A stretch of 64,000 nucleotides of DNA from Streptomyces sp. RerS4. Its GTDB lineage: Bacteria; Actinomycetota; Actinomycetes; Streptomycetales; Streptomycetaceae. Below are positions 17,660 through 25,440 of the stretch, piece by piece. The stretch covers positions 620,001 to 684,000 of the forward strand of contig NZ_CP097322.1 of the NCBI RefSeq assembly GCF_023515955.1. The letters run 5' to 3'. The notes under the pieces are model-generated. The model saw only the letters and a list, made by a program, of their open reading frames with translations. It did not search any database and was not told where the DNA came from. How positions within the stretch are numbered: position 1 is the stretch's first letter; the number at the start of each line of letters is the position of its first letter. The position numbers were made by a program, and so were the translations under genes.

Positions 17660-18816
17660 GGCTGCGGGGGCGGGACCCGAGGGAACCGCACAGGACCGCC
17701 ACGTCGCTGGAACTCCTCTTCGACCTCTGCTTCGTCATCGCGGTCGCGCAGGCGTCCGAAAGCCTGAGTGAGGCGGTGTCCGAAGGACACCACCTCAGCG
17801 GCGCCCTGCGCTTCGCGCTGGTGTTCTTCACGATCTGGTGGGCGTGGATGAACTTCACCTGGTTCGCGTCCGCCTACGACCCGGACGACATCCCGTACCG
17901 GTTGACGGTGCTGGCGCAGATCGCCGGGTCGCTCGTGCTCGCCGCCGGTGTGCCCAGGGCGTTCGAGTCGGGTGATCTGGGCGTCATCACGCTGGGCTAC
18001 GTCGTCCTGCGTACGACGCTGACGATCCTGTGGTTGCGCGTCGCGCGGTCGGATCCCGCTCGGCGGCGCACCGCGCTGCGCTTCGCCGTCGGGGTGACGA
18101 GCTGCCAGGTCGGCTGGGTCGGTGTGCTCCTCCTCCCGGAAGGGGCCCGGCTGCCGGCCATCCTGGTGCTGATCGCCGCCGAGCTGTGCGTCCCGGTGTG
18201 GGCGCAGTCGGCGGGCATGACGCCGTGGCATCCGCGCCACATCGCCGAACGCTACGAACTGTTCACGCTCATCGTGCTCGGCGAGTCCGTCGCGGCCGCC
18301 ACGACGGCGGTACGCGGCGCCCTGGACCGCAGCCACGCCGGCGGTGCGCTGTACCTGCTGGCGGGAGGTGGTCTGCTGCTCGTCTTCGCCCTGTGGTGGC
18401 TGTACTTCGCGCGGCCGGCGCACGCTCTGCTCGCCACCTCGCACCGGGCCCACCGCAGAAGGTTCACGTGGGCGTACGGCCACTACCTGATCTTCGCCGC
18501 GGCGGCCGCGGAGGGCGCCGGGCTGGCGGCCTACGCCGGGCTGGTAACACGTGACACGGGGCGGCCGCCGATCTCGGCGGGCATCGCCGTCACGCTGCCG
18601 GTGGCGGTCTTCCTCATCGCCGTGTGGGCGGTGCACATCCGGCCGCACCGGCGGAGCGCGGTGGAGCGGCTCGCGTTCCCGGCGGCCGCCGTCGGGGTCC
18701 TGGCGGCCGCCTGGTCACCGGCGCCGGCCCTGGTCGCCGCCGTGCCGGCGGCGGCGCTGGTCGTCGTGGTCACCGTGGTCGACCGGGCCGAGCGGGTGCG
18801 GCGGGAGGGAGCGTAG
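17656..18816 (+). CDS. Low temperature requirement A (LtrA) family membrane protein
   Basis: About 386 residues with many hydrophobic helices. LRLRGRDPREPHRTATSLELLFDLCFVIAVAQA is the family N-terminus (given here as one known block; it begins at 17656-17670), and WHPRHIAERYELFTLIVLGES is the second family signature. LtrA proteins are poorly understood membrane proteins. The start is unusual: no ATG or GTG exists in frame between 17434 (TTG, far inside the upstream gene) and the conserved domain. The likely start is CTG 17656, in a CTGA overlap with the upstream stop and with GGGAG just before it, implying translational coupling. An alternative is CTG 17662. Confidence 0.8.
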   Translation: MRLRGRDPREPHRTATSLELLFDLCFVIAVAQASESLSEAVSEGHHLSGALRFALVFFTIWWAWMNFTWFASAYDPDDIPYRLTVLAQIAGSLVLAAGVPRAFESGDLGVITLGYVVLRTTLTILWLRVARSDPARRRTALRFAVGVTSCQVGWVGVLLLPEGARLPAILVLIAAELCVPVWAQSAGMTPWHPRHIAERYELFTLIVLGESVAAATTAVRGALDRSHAGGALYLLAGGGLLLVFALWWLYFARPAHALLATSHRAHRRRFTWAYGHYLIFAAAAAEGAGLAAYAGLVTRDTGRPPISAGIAVTLPVAVFLIAVWAVHIRPHRRSAVERLAFPAAAVGVLAAAWSPAPALVAAVPAAALVVVVTVVDRAERVRREGA

Positions 18817-18827
18817 CGCGAGGAACG

Positions 18828-18860
18828 GTTGCGCGGACGAACCGAGTTCGTCCGCGCAAC
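18828..18860. terminator. Perfect 14-bp stem bidirectional terminator
   Basis: GTTGCGCGGACGAA (18828-18841) and TTCGTCCGCGCAAC (18847-18860) are exact complements around a 5-base loop, centred between the convergent ltrA and hydrolase genes. Confidence 0.85.
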
Positions 18861-18875
18861 ACGTGTAACTCCCGG

Positions 18876-19598
18876 TCAGCCGGTCGCGCGCACCGCCGCA
18901 CGGATCACGTCGGCGACCTCCTTGGGCCGCGAGAGCGCGACCGCGTGCGACGCGCCCTCGATCTCGACGACGGTCGCCCCGGCGCGCTTCGCGCCGAAGC
19001 GCTCCACCTCGGGGTTGATCGCGTTGTCGGCGTCGGCGATGACCGCCCAGGACGGCTTGGTCTTCCACGCGGCCGCCGAGGCCGTCTCCTCGAAGGCCGC
19101 GACGGCGAGCGGGCGCTGCGCCGCGGCCAGGACCGTGGTGACCTCGGCCGGCAGGTCGGCGGCGAACACCGACGCGAAGGCATCGGCCGTGATGGTGACC
19201 TCGGCGGCCCCCTCGTCACCGCCGGCGACGGGGTACGTCCACTGCTTGAGGTTGCTCACCAGCGGGGAGAGCGGGAAGCGCCCCTGCAGCTCGCCGAGGC
19301 TCTCGCCCTCCTCCAGGACGTACGCGGCCACGTAGACCAGTCCGACGACGTTCTCGGTGGCGCCGGCCACGGTGATGAGCGCACCACCGTAGGAGTGCCC
19401 GACCAGGACGACGGGGCCGTCGATCTGGGCGGCCACCGAGGCGACGTACGCGGAGTCCGAGGCCAGGCCGCGCAGCGGGTTCGGCGGCGCGATCACCGGG
19501 ATGCCGTGGCTCTGGAGCTCGGCGATGACGCCGGACCAGCCGGCCGCGTCGGCGAACGCCCCGTGGACGAGGACGACGGTGGGGATTTGGGTGCTCAT
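18876..19598 (-). CDS. Alpha/beta hydrolase
   Basis: A 240-residue single-domain alpha/beta hydrolase. VVLVHGAFADAAGW gives the oxyanion region, GHSYGG is the nucleophile elbow (Ser), and ASHAVALSRP carries the catalytic His near the end; an acidic member of the triad is plausible in the preceding strand. It resembles the salicylate-esterase/hydroxynitrile-lyase-like group common in actinobacteria, substrate unknown. ATG 19598 is well placed. Its upstream region contains a 24-bp direct repeat that may bear on control. No signal peptide, hence cytoplasmic. Confidence 0.88.
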   Translation of the reverse strand: MSTQIPTVVLVHGAFADAAGWSGVIAELQSHGIPVIAPPNPLRGLASDSAYVASVAAQIDGPVVLVGHSYGGALITVAGATENVVGLVYVAAYVLEEGESLGELQGRFPLSPLVSNLKQWTYPVAGGDEGAAEVTITADAFASVFAADLPAEVTTVLAAAQRPLAVAAFEETASAAAWKTKPSWAVIADADNAINPEVERFGAKRAGATVVEIEGASHAVALSRPKEVADVIRAAVRATG

Positions 19599-19643
19599 GT
19601 CTGCTGTTCTCCGTGTAGTGATCGAAATCAGTGTGGGTCGAAA

Positions 19644-19691
19644 ATCAGAAGCTGTGCGGGATCCGTGATCAGAAGGTGTGCGGGATCCGTG
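19644..19691. repeat. Tandem 24-bp direct repeat upstream of the hydrolase
   Basis: Two abutting copies (19644-19667 and 19668-19691) differ at one base and each contains CAGAAG-TGTGCGGGATCC. A second short repeat, TCGAAATCAG / TCGAAAATCAG, lies just before (about 19622-19649). The array is 46-93 bases upstream of the hydrolase start, a position suited to operators, or else a recent duplication. Confidence 0.85.
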
Positions 19692-19716
19692 CGCCGTGCG
19701 CGCGAGGCGCGTCGCC

Positions 19717-20358
19717 TCAGTCGAAGCGCAGGTCGGAGAGCTGCCGTTCGAGGGCGTCGACCTCGTCGTCGACCTCGCCGTCGGCCCCTTCGTCGCGCGC
19801 GGCAGGCGACTCCGGGCGGGCCGCCATGAGGGCGGCCAGTTCCCGGCCCGCCCGCCGGATGCGCGCGGGCAGGCCCTCGGTGTACTCGTCGCCGCCGGAG
19901 CCCCAGTCCTCAGACGCCGCGTACACGGCGGTGGGGACGACGTCGGCGCGCAGGTAGGCGAAGAGCGGTCGCAGCGCGTGCTCCAGGACCAGGGAGTGGC
20001 GGGAGGTGCCTCCCGTCGCCGCGATCAGGACCGGCTTGCCGGTGAGCGCGTCGGGGTCGATGAGGTCGAAGAAGGACTTGAACAGCCCGCTGTAGGAGGC
20101 GGTGAACACCGGCGTCACCACGATCAGACCGTCCGCGCCCGTCACCGCGTCGATCGCGGTGGCCAGCTGGGTCGACGGGAAGCCGGTCACCAGGTGGTTG
20201 GCGACGGCGACGGCCAGTTCACGCAGCTCGATGACCTCGGTCTCCACGACCCGGCCGGCGGCGTTCGATTCACCGCCGACCGACGTGGCGAGGCGGTCCG
20301 CCAGCAGTCGGGTGGACGACGGGGTGCTCAGCCCGGCGGAAACGGCGACGAGCCTCAC
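19717..20358 (-). CDS. NADPH-dependent FMN reductase
   Basis: A 213-residue flavodoxin-fold reductase. VAVSAGLSTPSSTRLLAD begins the FMN phosphate loop and VVTPVFTASYSGLFKSFFDL is the conserved second motif of the family; it resembles the CE1759-type group. It makes reduced FMN for a partner. Its start overlaps the stop of the upstream luciferase-like monooxygenase by four bases, so the pair is a two-component monooxygenase system: this protein reduces FMN, the other uses FMNH2 and oxygen. The C-terminal 30 residues are Asp/Glu-rich. Confidence 0.88.
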   Translation of the reverse strand: MRLVAVSAGLSTPSSTRLLADRLATSVGGESNAAGRVVETEVIELRELAVAVANHLVTGFPSTQLATAIDAVTGADGLIVVTPVFTASYSGLFKSFFDLIDPDALTGKPVLIAATGGTSRHSLVLEHALRPLFAYLRADVVPTAVYAASEDWGSGGDEYTEGLPARIRRAGRELAALMAARPESPAARDEGADGEVDDEVDALERQLSDLRFD

Positions 20359-21440
20359 GCGGCGATCACCTCCCGGGCGGCGCGCAGCGACGCGTGGGTG
20401 GGAGCGTCCGGCACGTCGGCCGGGCGGCCGATCGCGAACTCCTTGCGCAGCACCGGTACCACCTCCTCGCCGAGGATGTCGAGCTGCTCCAGGACGGTCT
20501 TCAGCGGCAGGCCCGCGTGGTCCATGAGGAACAGCTGCCGCTGGTAGTCGCCGACGCTGTCCCGGAAGGCGAGCGTCCGCTCGATGACCTGCTGGGGAGA
20601 GCCCACCGTGAGCGGGGTCTGCCGGGTGAAGTCCTCCAGCGAGGGTCCGTGGCCGTAGACGGGCGCGTTGTCGAAGTAGGGGCGGAACTCGCGTACCGCG
20701 TCCTGCGAGTTCTTGCGCATGAAGGCCTGTCCGCCGAGGCCGACGATGGCCTCCTCGGGGCGGCCGTGACCGTAGTGGGCGTAGCGCCGCCGGTACAGCT
20801 GGACCATGCGACGGGTGTGGTCGGCCGGCCAGAAGATGTTGTTGTGGAAGAAGCCGTCGCCGTGGAAGGCCGCCTGCTCGGCGATCTCCGGGGAGCGGAT
20901 GGAGCCGTGCCAGACGAAGGGCGGCACGCCGTCCAGGGGCCGGGGCGTGGACGTGAACCCCTGGAGCGGCGTACGGAACGTGCCCTCCCAGTCCACGACG
21001 TCCTCACGCCAAAGGCGGCGCAGCAGGGCGTAGTTCTCCTTGGCGAGGTTGAGGCCCTGTCGGATGTCCTGCCCGAACCAGGGGTATACCGGGCCGGTGT
21101 TGCCGCGCCCCATCATCAGGTCGACCCGGCCGTCGGCCAGGTGCTGGAGCATCGCGTAGTCCTCGGCGATCTTCACCGGGTCGTTGGTGGTGATCAGCGT
21201 GGTGGCCGTGGAGAGGATCAACCTCTCCGTGCGGGCGGCGATGTAGCCGAGCATCGTGGTCGGCGACGACGGCACGAACGGCGGGTTGTGGTGCTCGCCG
21301 GTCGCGAAGACGTCCAGGCCGACCTCCTCCGCCTTCAGCGCGATGGCGACGATCGCCTTGATGCGTTCGTGCTCCGTGGGGGTACGGCCGTTGGTCGGAT
21401 CGGGGGTCACGTCCCCGACCGAGAAAATGCCGAATTGCAT
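20355..21440 (-). CDS. Luciferase-like FMN-dependent monooxygenase
   Basis: A 361-residue TIM-barrel LLM oxidoreductase (CE1758-like). Recognisable segments are FATGEHHNPPFVPSSP, LILSTATTLITTNDPVKIAEDYAMLQHL, GRVDLMMGRGNTGPVYPWFG and FVWHGSIRSPEIAEQAA, typical of bacterial luciferase relatives. The pair with the FMN reductase supports an FMNH2-dependent monooxygenation, substrate unknown. Starts at ATG 21440. The gene upstream is a degenerate AraC-type regulator fragment on the same strand, which may once have controlled it. This is a free-standing protein and is distinct from the LLM domain inside the NRPS at 58654-59661. Confidence 0.9.
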   Translation of the reverse strand: MQFGIFSVGDVTPDPTNGRTPTEHERIKAIVAIALKAEEVGLDVFATGEHHNPPFVPSSPTTMLGYIAARTERLILSTATTLITTNDPVKIAEDYAMLQHLADGRVDLMMGRGNTGPVYPWFGQDIRQGLNLAKENYALLRRLWREDVVDWEGTFRTPLQGFTSTPRPLDGVPPFVWHGSIRSPEIAEQAAFHGDGFFHNNIFWPADHTRRMVQLYRRRYAHYGHGRPEEAIVGLGGQAFMRKNSQDAVREFRPYFDNAPVYGHGPSLEDFTRQTPLTVGSPQQVIERTLAFRDSVGDYQRQLFLMDHAGLPLKTVLEQLDILGEEVVPVLRKEFAIGRPADVPDAPTHASLRAAREVIAA

Positions 21441-21482
21441 GGGTGCCTCTTCGTTCCGGCAACGGTGTGGATGGTCGGAAAT

Positions 21483-22379
21483 CTAGGCACGGGACGGACG
21501 CCCGCCATGCCCGTGCGTGCAGTGGCGCGTGACCGTCAGTGCCCTCTCCGGCGCGCCGGAAGCAGGCACCATGGAGGTCACGTGCTCATGGCGCTGCTGC
21601 GCGATCACGGAGCGACGTACGTCCCGGCAGCCGACGATGGAGGCTTGTGTGCTGCCGCTCGATCTGAGAACCGTCACACCGCGCGAGCGAGCCGAGGCGT
21701 TCCACCACGCGTTGACGGACGCGTCGGTGCCCAACGACGTCTTCCACGAGGAGCCCGAGACGGGCATCCACGCACGCGTGGAGCGGTGGCAGATCGCGGA
21801 GTTGGACTGTTTCTCCACCCGCAACTCGGGTTTCGAGGTGGCTCGCTCGCCTCCCGGCTCTCCCGAAGCGGTCTGTTCCGCTCGGCCCGCCACGTGCTCG
21901 ACTGCCAGCAGGGTCACCAACTCGGCGACGCTGCACGCCAGATGAAGTCCCGTACGCGGTGCGCACCACCCGGGCAGGGTGTCGACCAGCGCACGCAGGA
22001 GCGGCACGAGCAGCGGCGCCACGGCTCCCCCGGCGAAGGGGGCCCGGTGGGCGAGAGCCTGTACCTGGCCGTCGGTGAGCGCCAGGACGCGACGCGGGAT
22101 CCGCACCAGGTGCAGTTCGAAGTCCTCGGACGCGTGGAGGGCGAAGGGTTCCGCCGCGTCGGACACGAAGAGGTCGCCGGCGTCGCAGGGTTCGACCGTC
22201 CCCCGGCGTACGAGGGTCGCCCGGCCGGAGGTCCGGAGGCCCAGCACCAGGTGCGGTTCGGCCGCGGCGTCGCCCGGCTCGTGGACGCGGGAGTGCGCCG
22301 CCCCTCGCAGCGTGCTCACCCGAAGGAAGCCGAGGGTGCCGAGGGCGCTGGTGCGGGCGGGTGCGAGCGTCAGGCTCAT
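21483..22379 (-). pseudogene. AraC-family regulator lacking its DNA-binding domain
   Basis: The first 170 or so residues (EPHLVLGLRTSGRATLVRRG, PCDAGDLFVSDAAEPFALHA, FELHLVRIPRRVLALTDGQV, LACSVAELVTLLAVEHVAGR) are an AraC-binding-like sensor domain. Beyond about position 21860 the frame is antisense to the plus-strand AraC remnant and encodes no helix-turn-helix. The formal ORF of 298 residues is thus a fusion of real and junk sequence. The pattern is explained by one deletion that removed the 3' halves of two convergent AraC genes and joined the stumps. Located directly upstream of the LLM/FMN reductase operon. Confidence 0.7.
21649..21945 (+). pseudogene. AraC-family regulator, N-terminal remnant
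   Basis: GTG 21649 has GGAGG six bases upstream. The first 65 or so codons (LPLDLRTVTPRERAEAFHHA, then DVFHEEPETGIHARVERWQI and DCFSTRNSGFEVARS) match the beginning of the AraC-binding-like sensor domain of Streptomyces AraC regulators. After about 21845 the similarity ends abruptly. The rest of the frame (to the stop at 21943-21945) reads antisense to the opposing regulator fragment. The sensor remainder and DNA-binding domain are gone. It is a remnant of a gene of about 320 codons. Confidence 0.7.
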
Positions 22380-22597
22380 GGAACTCCCTGATCGAAGCGT
22401 TCGTGGCGGCGCGCCGGCACGGTTCGGGCCGCGGAAATCGGCTCACGGCGGACGGGTCCACGGCCTTCAGCGTGCTGGGCCCCGGCGGGAAGCAGAAGGC
22501 GGTCGGCCGTGTTGTGCGGACAAGGGCAAGAGCCATGCACACTGGGACATCTCCGCGGTGTCACTCTGGTTCGGGCGGGGACGAGAAAGGGACATCG

Positions 22598-25358
22598 GTG
22601 GAGAGCGGCGGCCTGTACGACACGACGCTGATCGGTCGGCAGCGCGAACGTGCGCTGTTGGAACGGTCCTTGGAGCGGGCACGGTCCGTATCCGGCGGCT
22701 CGTCGGTGGTGTTGCGGGGCGATGCGGGCATCGGCAAGACCGCTTTGCTGGACTGGACGGCCGCGCGCGCCGCGGACGACGGCTTCACCGTCCTGCGGGC
22801 GGCGGGCAGCGAGGCGCAGATCGGCATCGCGTTCGGGGTGCTGCACCAGGTGCTCGGGCCCCTGCTGGAGCGGACGCGCGTCCTGTCCGAGCAGCAACGG
22901 GACGCATTGGAACGGGCCTTGGGGCTCCGCGCGGGAGTTCCCACCGGAGGCTTCATGGTCGGCGCGTCGGCGCTGACCCTGCTGGCGGAGGAGGCGCGGC
23001 GGCATCCGGTGCTGATCCTGGTGGACGACCTGCACTGGGTGGACTCCTCCAGCGCCGCCGTGTTCGGCTTCCTCCACCAGCGCATCACCGACCTGCGGAC
23101 GGTCATGGTGTGCGCGAGTCGTCCCGACGGCACCGCGCTGGACGGCCGGCCCGCGCACCCGGTGGACGTCGAGGCGCTGTCGGGCGAGGAGTCCCTCACG
23201 CTGCTGCGGCGTTGGCATCCGGAGCTCGCGGCCGCCACCGCCCAGCGGGTGGTGAACGAGGCCGCGGGCAATCCCCTGGCCCTGGCCGAGCTGCCCGGCC
23301 GGCTGGCGAACGAGCACCTCAGGGGCATCGCGCCGTTGCCGGAGCTGCTGCCGCTCGGACAGCGGCTGGAGGCGCTGTTCGTACGTCGACTGCGCGCGCT
23401 GCCGGCGGCCGCGGTGCGGGTGTTGCTGCTCACCGCGCTGGACGCCGCCGGCGGCGCGGGCGTCGCCGGGGAGGAGTCGGGGGCCGATCCGGGCCGTGCG
23501 GAACGGATCCTGGGGCACATCGAGGCCGGCGGGCTCGCCCGGCTGGACCACGCCGGACGGCTGGTCTTCCGGCATCCGCTGGTACGCAGCGCCGTGATCG
23601 CCTCCGCCTCGCGGGCGGAGCTGCGCGCGGCCCACCGGACGCTGGCGGAGCGGCTGCGCGCGGACGACCCGCGCCGGCTGCTGCACGAGGCCGCGGCCGC
23701 CGAGGGCGGCCGAGCCCCTCGCCGCGCGGCTGCACGAAGCGGGCAGCCGTATCGCGCTGCGCGGCGGTGACGCGGAAGGAGCGCTGCTGCTGGAGCGCGC
23801 GGCGGCGCTCAGCGTCGAGCCCGAGGCCAGGGCGCGGCGGCTGACCTGGGCGGCCGTGATGTGGGCCCGGGGCGGGCGGCTCGCGTACGCGGCCCGATTG
23901 GTGGAGGAGTTGGGACGGGGACCGGTGCCGCAGGACATCGCCCCGTTGTTCGCCTACGCGGTCGTGTACGTCGACCAGAGCCACCACGTCGACTTCGCCT
24001 CGTCGTTCTCCCTGCTGCCCGATGCCCTGGCCGCGCTGACGGCCTCCGGTGAGCAGGCGCACGGGGACCTCGTGGAGCAGATGTTCTTCAAGCTGCTGCT
24101 GGCCTCCACGTACACGGGTGATCGCCGGGGGTGGGAGAGCCTGGAGCGGCATCGCGAGCACGTCTCCCCGGCCGCCCGCCTGTGCCACCGCGCCTGGGCC
24201 GATCCGCCGCGCACGGCACACGGCACCGGGGCTGAACTCCACGCGAGGATCGCCCACATGACGGTCCGTCGGGAGACGGGTGACGCCTGGCTGCTGCTGT
24301 GGACGGCATCGGCGGTGGACGGCGGCGAGGCGGACCTGTGGCGCCTCGCCGGCGGCGAGCACACGTACGCCACCCAGGGGGCCGTCGCGAAGGCGAGGTG
24401 CCATGACGCCTACCTGCGGGGCCGGTGGGAGGCGGCGGAGGACTGTCTGCGCGAGGCCGACACCGCCGAGGAGCTCGGCTACCACTGCAACGCCCTGCTC
24501 TTTCGGCACTACTACGCGTACTTCCTGGCGGGCCGGGGGGACGAGCAGGGCCTGCGCGAGCTGCGGGAGCGCATCGAGCCGGCGGCGGCGCGGGCCCGGA
24601 TGCGGTTCGTGACGGACCATCTGGACCACCTGCGGGCGCTGGCCGCGCTGGCGCACGGCCGGCACGAGGAGGCGTACGCGCTGCTCTCCCGCATGATGGC
24701 GCCGGGCGAGCTGTCGGGCGAACTGTCCTGGTTCCACCTGCCGTTCTTCGATGTCGTGTACGCCGCCCTGCGGTGCGGCCGGCGCGCGGAGGCGCTCGCC
24801 CACGTCGCGGCGGCCCGTGCGGCCCGCATGGACGAGATCTCCGCGCACCACGCCTTCCTGCTGGCCGCGGCGGTCGCCCTGACCGCCGACGACGAGGAGG
24901 CGGACGCGGCCTACGCGGCGGCCTACGCGGTACCGGGCTCCGGCCGGTGGGCCTTCGACCTGGCCCGTCTACGGCTGGCCCACGGTGCGCGGATGGGCCG
25001 GTGGGGGCGGCGGACCGAGGCGGAAGAGGTGCTGCACGCCGCCTACCGCACCTTCCGCGAGCTGCGGGCCTCGCCGTGGGCGGAGCAGTGCCTGGACGAG
25101 CTGCGGGCCGCGGGTCGGCTGCCGCTCGCCCCGGCGCCCGGACCCTGCGCGCTCACGGCCCAGGAGCTGCGCATCGCCCGGCTCGTGGCCACCGGCATGA
25201 CGAACAAGGAGGTCGGCGCGGCGCTGCGACTGTCGCCCCGCACGGTGGGAGCGGCTCTCTACCGGATCTTCCCGAAACTGGGGATCACATCGCGGGCTGC
25301 CGTGGCGCGGGCGCTGTCGACTCCGTCAGGGCGAGGGCCACTGCGGCTCGGGTCGTGA
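22598..25358 (+). pseudogene. LAL-type LuxR regulator, split by a frameshift
   Basis: GTG 22598 (GAAAGGGA upstream) starts an N-terminal AAA/NACHT-like ATPase with Walker A GDAGIGKT and Walker B LILVDDLHW. The frame ends at 23770, but homology jumps to the next frame at about 23704-23711 (AEPLAARLHEAGSRIALRGG...) and runs to 25358, ending in a LuxR helix-turn-helix (LTAQELRIARLVATGMTNKE, RLSPRTVGAALYRIFPKLGI). Removing one G from GAGGGCGGCCGAG restores one frame of about 919 residues, the normal size of LAL regulators, and aligns continuously with the neighbouring paralogue. As written, ATPase and DNA-binding halves are separate. It could be a genuine mutation or a sequencing error. Confidence 0.8.
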
Positions 25359-25440
25359 TGCCCAACTTGGGGAAGATCTTGTAGAGGTGCGCGCCGATCG
25401 TACGGGGGGACAGGCCGAGCCGCTCACCGATCTGCCGGTT
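25210..25440. repeat. Large imperfect inverted repeat formed by two convergent LuxR domains
   Basis: The helix-turn-helix codons of the two convergent LAL genes face each other around a centre near 25322. For example, ATCTTCCCGAAACTGGGGAT (25266-25285) faces the complement of its counterpart at about 25357-25379. The genes also overlap by 74 bases (25285-25358). Confidence 0.7.

Noticed and set aside
21517..21648. Longer start for the plus-strand AraC remnant
   Set aside because: The extra residues are Cys/Arg-rich and unlike AraC proteins; GTG 21649 has a proper ribosome-binding site.
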